The notes under the pieces are model-generated. The model saw nothing but the letters and a program-made list of their open reading frames with translations. It was not told the DNA's origin and ran no database searches. The position numbers and the translations under genes are program-made. Source: Comamonadaceae bacterium PBBC2 (lineage in GTDB: Bacteria > Pseudomonadota > Gammaproteobacteria > Burkholderiales > Burkholderiaceae_C). Taken from it: a stretch of 36,779 nucleotides of DNA. Below are positions 16,098 through 23,182 of this stretch, in pieces (within the stretch, counting starts at the first letter, position 1; every line of letters begins with the position of its first letter). The stretch is taken from positions 16,522 to 53,300 of the forward strand of contig NKIO01000019.1 in the NCBI GenBank assembly GCA_002255935.1, read 5' to 3'.

Positions 16098-17375
16098 TCA
16101 AGGCGCGGCCAGCACCTGCACGCGCCAGACGCCGTCCTGGATGAGTTTGGCGTAAGGGCCTGGGACATCGGCACGCCACTGCCCTTGGCGCACAGGGGTG
16201 GCGTATTGGCAAATCGTTTGGCCTTGCAGGTCTTCGATCTTCCAGTGCACACGCTGTCCGTCGGGCAAGGCGCTGTCCGAGCCGATGCTGCTCGAAGACA
16301 AATTGCAGCCCACATGAAAGTCGGACCCTAGGTCTTGCGCCTCGTGGGGCGGAAAGTCTTGCCCGTCCATGAAGCCGAACACCGGATCGTGCGACAGCAA
16401 GCTTTGCTTGACGGTGGGCCAGATGTGCATGCGCAAAAAATGCTGATCCACCACACGGGCGCCCAGGTATTGGCCTTGAGCGATGTACTGCACCATCTGC
16501 TCGCGCACGTTTTTGAAAATGCCGCCGCAACCACCCCACATGCCGGCCAGCAACAACTCGGTGTGCGAAAAATAGTCACGCATGAGGTGAAAGCGCTTGT
16601 CGCTTTGCTGCCAAGCCTCGATGGCGGCCACCTCACGTTTCGAGATCAAGGAGTCGGCATCGCGGATCAAGAAGCGGTCCACCTCGGGATCGTCGAGCAC
16701 CAGAAAACGCCACATCAAGCCGCTGAGCGCTTGTTGGTCTTGTTCACTCGCCATGCGCACCTGTGCGCCCAAAGTCTGCAAACTCGAGCGGACCTGCTCG
16801 GGCACGGTCGCATCCACATAAAACCTGCAAGTCCATTGCGGCAACAACTGCTGCGCGACCATGACATTGAGTTTGGCCGTTTCGCCATAACGCGGGTTGT
16901 CGCCAAACAAGCTGAAAGCGATCACATGGCGGGAGGGCTCAGGCACAGGGCTGGCCTTCGCAGGCAAAGGCATCGCGGCTTGACCCTGTGTCAAGGCATC
17001 CTTGAGCTGCAAGCTGCGCAAGCCGTGTTCGCGCACCTCGGCATGGCGGCCCATGTGGCCACACACCTCGGTCAATCCATCCCACAGGTTCACATCTTTG
17101 GGGGCCAAGGCACAGGCTTTGCGGTACAGCGAATAGGCCTGCTCATGGTCGCGCAAGCGCAGATGGCAAAGCGCCTCATCGCCCAAGATTTGGGGGTGCT
17201 CAGGCATCAAGGCGCGGGCTTGTGCGTTCACCGCCAAGGCGGCCGCATGCTCGCCCTGCGCAGACAACTGCACAAAGCGCTGCCCCAAAGCGCTCAAGCG
17301 CTGGTTCAGTAGGGCAATGTCTTTGGGGGATCGGGGCTTGGGGGGCATGGGTTCAAGGCGCAAAACACCGAGCAT
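16098..17375 (-). CDS. TPR protein with glycosyltransferase-like domain
   Basis: A 425-residue protein in two parts. Residues 20-125 form helical TPR-like repeats (AALAVNAQARALMPEHPQIL, AYSLYRKACALAPKDVNLWD). Residues 150-370 resemble a glycosyltransferase-like domain: it opens IAFSLFGDNPRYGETAK, has WTCRFYVDATVPEQV, and carries a DxD motif (RDADS, D239 and D241) that usually binds metal and nucleotide sugar. A later MRDYFSHTELLLAGMWGGCGG is also conserved-looking. I cannot name its acceptor. A second ATG at 17348 is possible; neither start has a clear ribosome site. It converges with the cytochrome gene, 6 bases apart. Confidence 0.7.
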   Translation of the reverse strand: MLGVLRLEPMPPKPRSPKDIALLNQRLSALGQRFVQLSAQGEHAAALAVNAQARALMPEHPQILGDEALCHLRLRDHEQAYSLYRKACALAPKDVNLWDGLTEVCGHMGRHAEVREHGLRSLQLKDALTQGQAAMPLPAKASPVPEPSRHVIAFSLFGDNPRYGETAKLNVMVAQQLLPQWTCRFYVDATVPEQVRSSLQTLGAQVRMASEQDQQALSGLMWRFLVLDDPEVDRFLIRDADSLISKREVAAIEAWQQSDKRFHLMRDYFSHTELLLAGMWGGCGGIFKNVREQMVQYIAQGQYLGARVVDQHFLRMHIWPTVKQSLLSHDPVFGFMDGQDFPPHEAQDLGSDFHVGCNLSSSSIGSDSALPDGQRVHWKIEDLQGQTICQYATPVRQGQWRADVPGPYAKLIQDGVWRVQVLAAP

Positions 17376-17530
17376 AACGAAAGAACCACTTAGGAATTCA
17401 AGTCACCCTCCAGAAGTCTTTCAAAGCATTCTTTGCCATACTGAGGACCCCCATGCGGGTGTCAACTGCGCTACTTCAAACCGCTCTGAATCTTTGCGCA
17501 CCCCTTACACAAGGACTAGGATAGCTCCCC

Positions 17531-18286
17531 ATGCAAAAGCACCTGTACATCCTGACCGGCGGCTCCCGTGGCATGGGTTTGGCCATCGCCCAACAACTGC
17601 TGCACCCCGATCACGCATTGATCTGCATCTCACGCCAAGCCAACGACACGCTGGCCGCACATGCCAAACAAGCCGATGCCTCCTTGAGCCAATGGACGCA
17701 AGACCTCAGCGACGGCGCATCGGCCAGTGAACGCCTGGGGCATTGGCTGCAACAACAAGGCCCTGCCCCATGGCGCAGCGCCACCTTGATCAACAATGCC
17801 GGCGCCATCCCGCCGATTGCACCGCTCAGCCAAGCGCATCCGCAAGATCTGGCCCAGGCCCTGCGCGTGGGCCTGGAAGCGCCCATGCAACTGTGCGCCC
17901 GATTCCTGGGCGCAACCGAGCATTGGCCCCTGCCCCGCAAAGTGCTCAACATCTCGTCTGGCCTGGGCCGCAAAGCCATGGCCTCGCAGGCGGCCTATTG
18001 CGCGGCCAAAGCCGGCATGGACCATTTCACGCGCTGTCTGGCCTTGGACGAGGCCCTCAAACCCCACGGTGCCAAGGTCTGCTCCTTGGCCCCTGGCGTG
18101 ATCGACACCGACATGCAAGTGCAACTGCGCTCAGCCCCAAGCACCGCATTCCCCGACCAAGCGCGCTTTGTGCAGTTGCAGGAAAAAGGCCTGCTGACTT
18201 CGCCGCAAGAGGCTGCACGCCAGGTGCTCGCATTTTTGAATCGCCCAGAATTTGGTCAGAACCCCATTGGCGACGTGCGAGACTGA
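17531..18286 (+). CDS. SDR-family oxidoreductase, benzil/sepiapterin reductase-like
   Basis: A 251-residue short-chain dehydrogenase with cofactor motif TGGSRGMG at 9-16, ISR after beta 2 (suggesting NADPH), NNAG, catalytic serine in NISSGLGRKA and YCAAK. APGVIDTDMQVQLRS and a FPDQARFVQLQEKGLL segment resemble YueD/sepiapterin reductase-like carbonyl reductases. Substrate not known. It is divergent from the TPR gene across a 155-base gap and 119 bases before bktB. Confidence 0.87.
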   Translation: MQKHLYILTGGSRGMGLAIAQQLLHPDHALICISRQANDTLAAHAKQADASLSQWTQDLSDGASASERLGHWLQQQGPAPWRSATLINNAGAIPPIAPLSQAHPQDLAQALRVGLEAPMQLCARFLGATEHWPLPRKVLNISSGLGRKAMASQAAYCAAKAGMDHFTRCLALDEALKPHGAKVCSLAPGVIDTDMQVQLRSAPSTAFPDQARFVQLQEKGLLTSPQEAARQVLAFLNRPEFGQNPIGDVRD

Positions 18287-18405
18287 CCTGACAGCGAGCC
18301 ACTGCCCCGAGAGGCGGCCTGTCAGCTGAATGTAGCGATTGGCCCTGACACTGAGGTGTTGATGGCCCAGACCCTTTTTTTATTTTTTATTTTGGAGACC
18401 TCCCC

Positions 18406-19590
18406 ATGAGCCGTGAAGTTGTTGTTGTCAGCGGTGTGCGCACCGCCATTGGTACCTATGGCGGCAGCCTGAAGGACACCCCACCCACCGAACTGGCCGC
18501 GCTGGTTGTGCACGAGGCCTTGGCCCGCGCAGGCACCGAGGGCAAAGACGTGGGCCATGTGGTGTTTGGCCATGTGGTCAACACCGAACCCAAAGACATG
18601 TACCTGTCGCGCGTGGCGGCCATCAACGGCGGCTGCGCCGAAGGCACCCCCGCGTTCAACGTCAACCGCCTGTGCGGCTCGGGCCTGCAAGCCATCGTGA
18701 GCGCCAGCCAATCGATCTTGCTGGGCGATACCGACATCGCCATCGGTGGTGGCGCCGAAAACATGAGCCGTGGCCCCTACGCATCGCTGTCTGCCCGCTG
18801 GGGTGCCCGCATGGGTGACGCCAAGATGGTGGACATGGTGCTCGGCGCTTTGCACGACCCCTTCCACACCATCCACATGGGTGTGACGGCTGAGAACGTG
18901 GCCGCCAAATACGGCATCACCCGCGAGATGCAAGACGCGCTGGCCGTGGAAAGCCACAACCGCGCCGAACGCGCCACGGCCGCCGGTTACTTCAAAGACC
19001 AGATCGTGCCCGTGATGCTCAAGAGCAAAAAGGGTGAGATCGCCTACGCCACCGACGAGCACTTCCGCGCTGGCTGCAAGGTCGAAGACATGGCCAAACT
19101 CAAACCCGTGTTCGTGAAAGAAAACGGCACCGTGACCGCCGGCAACGCCTCGGGCATCAACGACGCGGCCGCAGCAGTGGTGCTGATGGAAGCTGGCGCT
19201 GCCAAAGCGCGTGGCGCCAAGCCCCTGGCCCGCCTGGTGGGTTATGCCCACACCGGTCTGGACCCCAAGATCATGGGCGTGGGCCCCATCTCGGCCACGC
19301 ATGCTGTGCTCAAGAAAACCGGTTTGACGGTGAACGATCTGGACGTGATCGAAGCCAACGAAGCCTTTGCCGCACAAGCTTGCGCCGTGACCCGCGAGCT
19401 GGGCCTGGACCCTGCCAAAGTCAACCCCAACGGCTCAGGCATTTCCTTGGGTCACCCCATTGGTGCCACTGGCGCACTCATCACCGTCAAGGCCATCCAC
19501 GAACTGCAACGCGTGAACGGCCGCTACGCTCTGGTGACCATGTGCATTGGCGGCGGTCAGGGCATCGCTGCGATTTTCGAGCGCATGTGA
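18406..19590 (+). CDS. bktB: Beta-ketothiolase (acetyl-CoA C-acyltransferase)
   Basis: A 394-residue thiolase. The nucleophile is C90 in NVNRLCGSGLQAI, with H350 in GISLGHPIGATGA and C380 in TMCIGGGQG. The pattern, including MSREVVVVSGVRTAIGTYGG and KENGTVTAGNASGIND, is close to Cupriavidus BktB, which condenses acetyl-CoA with acetyl- or propionyl-CoA for polyhydroxyalkanoate synthesis and also works in beta-oxidation. No phaB or phaC is adjacent. A T-rich run with a possible promoter (TTGATG 18359, TATTTT 18381) and a GGAG ribosome site precede the ATG. Confidence 0.94.
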   Translation: MSREVVVVSGVRTAIGTYGGSLKDTPPTELAALVVHEALARAGTEGKDVGHVVFGHVVNTEPKDMYLSRVAAINGGCAEGTPAFNVNRLCGSGLQAIVSASQSILLGDTDIAIGGGAENMSRGPYASLSARWGARMGDAKMVDMVLGALHDPFHTIHMGVTAENVAAKYGITREMQDALAVESHNRAERATAAGYFKDQIVPVMLKSKKGEIAYATDEHFRAGCKVEDMAKLKPVFVKENGTVTAGNASGINDAAAAVVLMEAGAAKARGAKPLARLVGYAHTGLDPKIMGVGPISATHAVLKKTGLTVNDLDVIEANEAFAAQACAVTRELGLDPAKVNPNGSGISLGHPIGATGALITVKAIHELQRVNGRYALVTMCIGGGQGIAAIFERM

Positions 19591-19613
19591 GTGCTGTCAG
19601 GGCGCAAGCCTCT

Positions 19614-19668
19614 GACCTGCAAACAGTCTTGCAGGTCGGGGCTTGAGCCCCGACCTGCTTTGATCTTG
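19614..19668 (+). terminator. Terminator after bktB with an alternative hairpin
   Basis: GCAGGTCGGGGC (19631-19642) and GCCCCGACCTGC (19647-19658) form a perfect 12-base-pair stem with a TTGA loop, followed by a T-containing tail (TTTGATCTT). It lies between convergent bktB and the dioxygenase and may serve both. Upstream, GACCTGCA (19614-19621) can pair with TGCAGGTC (19630-19637), part of the left arm, so a competing hairpin is possible. Confidence 0.8.
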
Positions 19669-19703
19669 TCTCAGGTTCGCATTGAGGCTGAAGCCGAGGC
19701 GCT

Positions 19704-20477
19704 TCAGCGCTCAGATTCTCTGAATGACGGCTTCACCACCGGATCGTCCAAAAAGCCACCCGAGCGCAGGGTGATCACCAAGGTGTCGCGCCAGCCACCG
19801 GCCTGCTCGGGCTGGATGGGCGTGGTTTCGTGGATCACGCGGGTATCGTCCATCAACAAAAGCGACCAAGGCTCGCTGAGCGTGAAGCGCTGTCCCCTCG
19901 GGCTGTCCACATCAAACACCCGGGTCTCGCCGCCCTTGATGCCGTGGCGTCCCACCAAAAACACCGCCACCCAATTGACACCGTCTCGGTGAGCGCCCTC
20001 GGGCGTGGGCCGGCCAATGCCATCGGTGGTGTCGATGCGAAACTGGTGCGCTTCGGTGAACCAAGTCTGCGCACCTTGCGCGTCCGTCGCCACACGGGCC
20101 AGCCAGCGCAGCAATGAAGACCAAGCCGTTTGTGCCACCACATCGGCCGCCATCGGGTCAAACCAGCGCTGCATGCCGCCATGCAAAGCGTTGTAAGACA
20201 CCGGCTGCCAATGGGCCCGGTGTGGCACAGCGGTCAATGTCTGCGCGGTGACTTCAAAACTGGCGTGACGGCGACGACGGTAGCGTCCACCATCCTTGAG
20301 GTGCTGATCGGGCGGCAGATCGTCCCAGCTGGGCTCCAAGGCCTGCAGATCCTCCGCACGGATGCCTGCCAAAGCCCCCACACTGGCGGCGCTCAACACG
20401 GCAAAGCCTTGCGCGTGCAAGGCGGCATTGAGCTGCTCAGGGGCGGTCAGTGGCGGTGGCAGAGTGTTTTGAGGCAT
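19704..20477 (-). CDS. 2OG-Fe(II) dioxygenase, PF10014 (amino-acid hydroxylase-like)
   Basis: A 257-residue protein with the 2-oxoglutarate/iron pattern: HxD at H163-R-D165 (EGAHRDGVNW) and the distal histidine H216 in TRVIHETTPI, plus arginines in WRDTLVITLR that may bind 2-oxoglutarate. RYRRRRHASFEV, NALHGGMQRWFDP and HQFRIDTTDGIGRPTPEGAH match the 2OG-Fe_Oxy_2 family (PF10014), whose studied members hydroxylate free L-isoleucine and related amino acids. The substrate here is unknown. ATG 20477 (MPQNTLPPPL) is preferred over the longer frame to 20573. Confidence 0.85.
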   Translation of the reverse strand: MPQNTLPPPLTAPEQLNAALHAQGFAVLSAASVGALAGIRAEDLQALEPSWDDLPPDQHLKDGGRYRRRRHASFEVTAQTLTAVPHRAHWQPVSYNALHGGMQRWFDPMAADVVAQTAWSSLLRWLARVATDAQGAQTWFTEAHQFRIDTTDGIGRPTPEGAHRDGVNWVAVFLVGRHGIKGGETRVFDVDSPRGQRFTLSEPWSLLLMDDTRVIHETTPIQPEQAGGWRDTLVITLRSGGFLDDPVVKPSFRESER

Positions 20478-20572
20478 ACGCTGGAAGAAAGCTGGCAAAG
20501 ATTGCAAGCATAACGCCCCAGCACTGACCCATGCACCATCAAGGCGACGTGAACGACCGATCAGGGCTGGCA

Positions 20573-20586
20573 ATGATGTGGATCAA
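20573..20586 (+). promoter_or_regulatory. FNR/ANR-type site upstream of the hemerythrin-like gene
   Basis: The sequence ATGATGTGGATCAA matches the FNR consensus TTGAT-N4-ATCAA at 9 of 10 fixed positions. Its centre is 79 bases before the hemerythrin start. Class II spacing (centre at -41.5) would put transcription near 20621, with TAAGCT (20609-20614) as a weak -10. This suggests oxygen-controlled expression. Confidence 0.65.
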
Positions 20587-20651
20587 AAACCGCCGCTCGC
20601 CCCTGCCTTAAGCTGATCAGCACAGGCCACTCCGGCCTGCTGGAGCACACC

Positions 20652-21092
20652 ATGACCCGATTGCGATGGAGCGACGCCCTCTCGCTGGACATGCCCGCCA
20701 TGGACGGTGGCCATCGGACATTTGTCGAACTGCTGGATTGGGCGCATGAAGCCAGCGATGCCCAGCTGGTGGAACACTGGCGAAAATTGTTCACGCACAC
20801 GGCACGTGTTTTTGAGCAGGAAGACCGCTGGATGCACGCCACGGCCTTTTCATCGGCCCACATCCACAGCACCCAACACAAGGTGGTGCTGCAGGTGATG
20901 CACGAGGGGCTGGCAGCAGGCGAATCCGGCGATCTGACCACCATCCGCAAGATGGCCGCCGAGCTGGGCCCATGGTTTGCAAACCACGCGCAATCGATGG
21001 ATGCCGCCTTGGCGCTGCATCTGAGAAAAACCGGTTACGACCCCGTCACCGGTGTGCTCAGCATGCCCGACGATATCGCCCTCGAGGCCTAA
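20652..21092 (+). CDS. Bacteriohemerythrin-like protein
   Basis: A 146-residue four-helix protein of the hemerythrin type, which binds O2 at a non-heme diiron site. Visible ligand candidates are H21 (PAMDGGHRTF), E57 (FEQEDRWM), H72 and H76 (HSTQH), H112 and D117 (NHAQSMD). The helix-2 histidine usually present in the HFxxEE motif is replaced by V53 in RVFEQED, although H49 is one turn earlier. The usual start WSDALSLDMPAMD is present. An FNR-type site lies upstream, which fits a role in oxygen handling or sensing. The nearest opposite gene is an oxygen-using dioxygenase. Confidence 0.82.
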   Translation: MTRLRWSDALSLDMPAMDGGHRTFVELLDWAHEASDAQLVEHWRKLFTHTARVFEQEDRWMHATAFSSAHIHSTQHKVVLQVMHEGLAAGESGDLTTIRKMAAELGPWFANHAQSMDAALALHLRKTGYDPVTGVLSMPDDIALEA

Positions 21093-21118
21093 AGTCAGGC
21101 AGCGCTTGCGGCACCGAT

Positions 21119-22138
21119 TCAGGCATAGCGCTGGCTGGCCAGCTTGGCGCCTTCGGCCAAAGCCTTGAGTTTGGCCTCGGCCACGGCGCGGCTCATGGGG
21201 GCCAAGCCGCAGTTGGTGCAGGCGATCAGGCGGTTCTTGGGCACGAACTGCAAGGCGCGGCCAATCGTGTCGGCGATTTCTTCGGCCGTCTCGATCACGG
21301 GGTTGGCCACATCGATCACGCCGACCATCACGTCTTTGCCTTCCAGCAACTTCATCATCTCCATCGGCACATGCGAGTGCATGCATTCGAGGCTGACTTG
21401 CTGGATGCTGCTTTTGGCCAGGGCCGGGAACACCTTTTCATATTGGCGCCATTCGTGGCCTAAGGTCTCTTTCCATTTGTTGTTGGCTTCGATGCCGTAG
21501 CCATAGCAAATGTGCACGGCTGTTGTGCAGGTCAGGCCCCGCGCAGCCACCTCGAGCGCCTTGACGCCCCAGTCGGCCGCTTCGTCCATGTAGACGTTGA
21601 AAGCGGGCTCGTCGAACTGGATGATGTCCACGCCATCGGCTTGCAGCGCCAGCGCTTCTTGGTTCAGCAGCTCGGCAAAGGCCATGGCCATCTTGACCTT
21701 GTCGCCATAAAAGCGGTCGGCCACAGTGTCCACAATCGTCATCGGGCCGGGCAAGGTGAATTTGAGTTTCTTTTTCGTGTGGGCACGGGCCAGCTGGGCC
21801 TCGAAAGCGTGCACACGGCCCTTCAGGCGCAGCGGCGCGATCACTTGTGGCACCTGCGCGTCGTAGCGGTTGTTGCGGATGCCCATGGTGACTTTGTTCA
21901 CAAAGTCGATGCCCTCGACCTGCTCGACAAAGCCATGCACAAAGTGCTGGCGGGCTTGCTCACCGTCGCCGATCACGTCCAGGCCAGCGTCTTCTTGCGC
22001 CTTGATCCACAGCAGCGTGGCATCGGCCTTGGCTTGCTGCAGTTCGGGGCCTTGGGTGGTCCACTGGGGCCAGAGTTTCTCGGTCTCGGCCAGCCAAGCG
22101 GGTTTGGGCAAGCTGCCAGCGATCGCGGTGGTGAACAT
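21119..22138 (-). CDS. MetE-core methionine synthase, MesD-like
   Basis: A 339-residue protein equal to the C-terminal catalytic half of cobalamin-independent methionine synthase MetE. Zinc and homocysteine ligands are H209 and C211 (VHICYGYG), E251 (SLECMHSH) and C310 (CTNCGL). It begins TTAIAGSLPKPAWL and contains DIIQFDEPAFNVYMDEA. The full sequence style recalls the MesD family, folate-independent methionine synthases of aerobic bacteria that normally work with MesX (DUF1852). No MesX gene is beside it; the upstream same-strand gene is a flavin monooxygenase. A GTG directly before the ATG is an alternative start; GAGGAAAT is the ribosome site. Confidence 0.85.
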   Translation of the reverse strand: MFTTAIAGSLPKPAWLAETEKLWPQWTTQGPELQQAKADATLLWIKAQEDAGLDVIGDGEQARQHFVHGFVEQVEGIDFVNKVTMGIRNNRYDAQVPQVIAPLRLKGRVHAFEAQLARAHTKKKLKFTLPGPMTIVDTVADRFYGDKVKMAMAFAELLNQEALALQADGVDIIQFDEPAFNVYMDEAADWGVKALEVAARGLTCTTAVHICYGYGIEANNKWKETLGHEWRQYEKVFPALAKSSIQQVSLECMHSHVPMEMMKLLEGKDVMVGVIDVANPVIETAEEIADTIGRALQFVPKNRLIACTNCGLAPMSRAVAEAKLKALAEGAKLASQRYA

Positions 22139-22171
22139 CACAATTTCCTCGGGTTAAATCAACAAAGTTCG

Positions 22172-23182
22172 TCAGTTTGCCGCCAAAGCAAATTCTTGGG
22201 CGAGCAATTCATAAGAACGCATTTGCGCTGCAGGGTCATGCGTCCAGGTGATCAACACCAGCTCATCAACTTCCAGCCGCGCCGCCAACTGGCGCAGTTT
22301 GCGGCCCAAAGTGGCTGGCGAGCCCATCAAGGCCCCTTCACGCAGGCGCTCCAGCGCCAATTGCTCGGCAGGGCTGTAATCACGTGCCGCTTCTTCAGGC
22401 GCCAGCAAGGGGCCGATGCGGCCCAGGTTGCGGTCCATCTTCCAGCGGGCGCGGCTTTCAAACAGGCGCATCGCCTCTTCGTCGGTGTCGGCAGCCAAGG
22501 CCCACAGGCACACGGTGGCGGCAGGCTTTGGCAGCGCGGCACTGGGCCGAAAGGTTTCTCGGTACAGCTGCAAAGCTTCGTCTGCGCCCTGCCCATCGGT
22601 GATGAAATAAGCAAACGCATAAGGCAAGCCCAAGTGCGCGGCCAATTGGGCGCCGTAATCGGAGCTGCCGAGCATCCAGATGTCGGGCGAGGTGTCTGAC
22701 TGCGGATAGGCATACACGTTGTGCCCTGGGTGCCCTGGGGGCAAGTTCTGGCCTTGAATCCAGGCTTGCAATTCCATCACTTGCTGCGGAAATCGCTCGG
22801 ATGCATGGCGGTCAGGGTTGAGCAGTTGTGCCGTACGCCCATCGCTGCCAGGGGCTCGGCCCACACCCAAATCGATGCGACCAGGTGCCAGGGCATCCAG
22901 CACACGAAACTGCTCGGCCACTTTGAGCGCCGCGTAATGCGGCAGCATCACGCCCGCGCTGCCCAAGCGAATGCGCTGGGTGCGTGCCGCAATCGCCGCC
23001 ATCAACACCTCGGGGGCGGTGCCAACGATGCTGGGGTGGCTGTGGTGCTCGCTCACCCAAAAGCGGTGATAGCCCCAGGCCTCGGCCTTTTCGGCCAGCG
23101 CCAGGGTTTGCCGAATGGTGGCGTCTTGCCCACGACCCGAGGCTGCTGCCGATTGGTCCAGAATAGAAAGCTTGATGGGCAT
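22172..23182 (-). CDS. LLM-class flavin-dependent monooxygenase
   Basis: A 336-residue luciferase-like TIM-barrel protein. It begins MPIKLSILDQSAAASG and has FWVSEHHSHPSIVGTAPEVL, IRLGSAGVMLPHYAALKVAE, LDALAPGRIDLGVGRAPGSD and WMLGSSDYGAQLAAHLGLPYAFAYFI, the signature of the YhbW-type single-component group. These use reduced FMN and O2; the substrate is unknown. Its ATG overlaps the acyl-CoA ligase stop as TGATG, and the MesD-like gene starts 33 bases after its end, so the three genes look like one operon. Confidence 0.92.
   Translation of the reverse strand: MPIKLSILDQSAAASGRGQDATIRQTLALAEKAEAWGYHRFWVSEHHSHPSIVGTAPEVLMAAIAARTQRIRLGSAGVMLPHYAALKVAEQFRVLDALAPGRIDLGVGRAPGSDGRTAQLLNPDRHASERFPQQVMELQAWIQGQNLPPGHPGHNVYAYPQSDTSPDIWMLGSSDYGAQLAAHLGLPYAFAYFITDGQGADEALQLYRETFRPSAALPKPAATVCLWALAADTDEEAMRLFESRARWKMDRNLGRIGPLLAPEEAARDYSPAEQLALERLREGALMGSPATLGRKLRQLAARLEVDELVLITWTHDPAAQMRSYELLAQEFALAAN

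Noticed and set aside
18288..18325. CTGACAG/CTGTCAG inverted repeat after the SDR gene
   Set aside because: Seven-base arms with a 24-base loop and no T-run directly after; could be chance.
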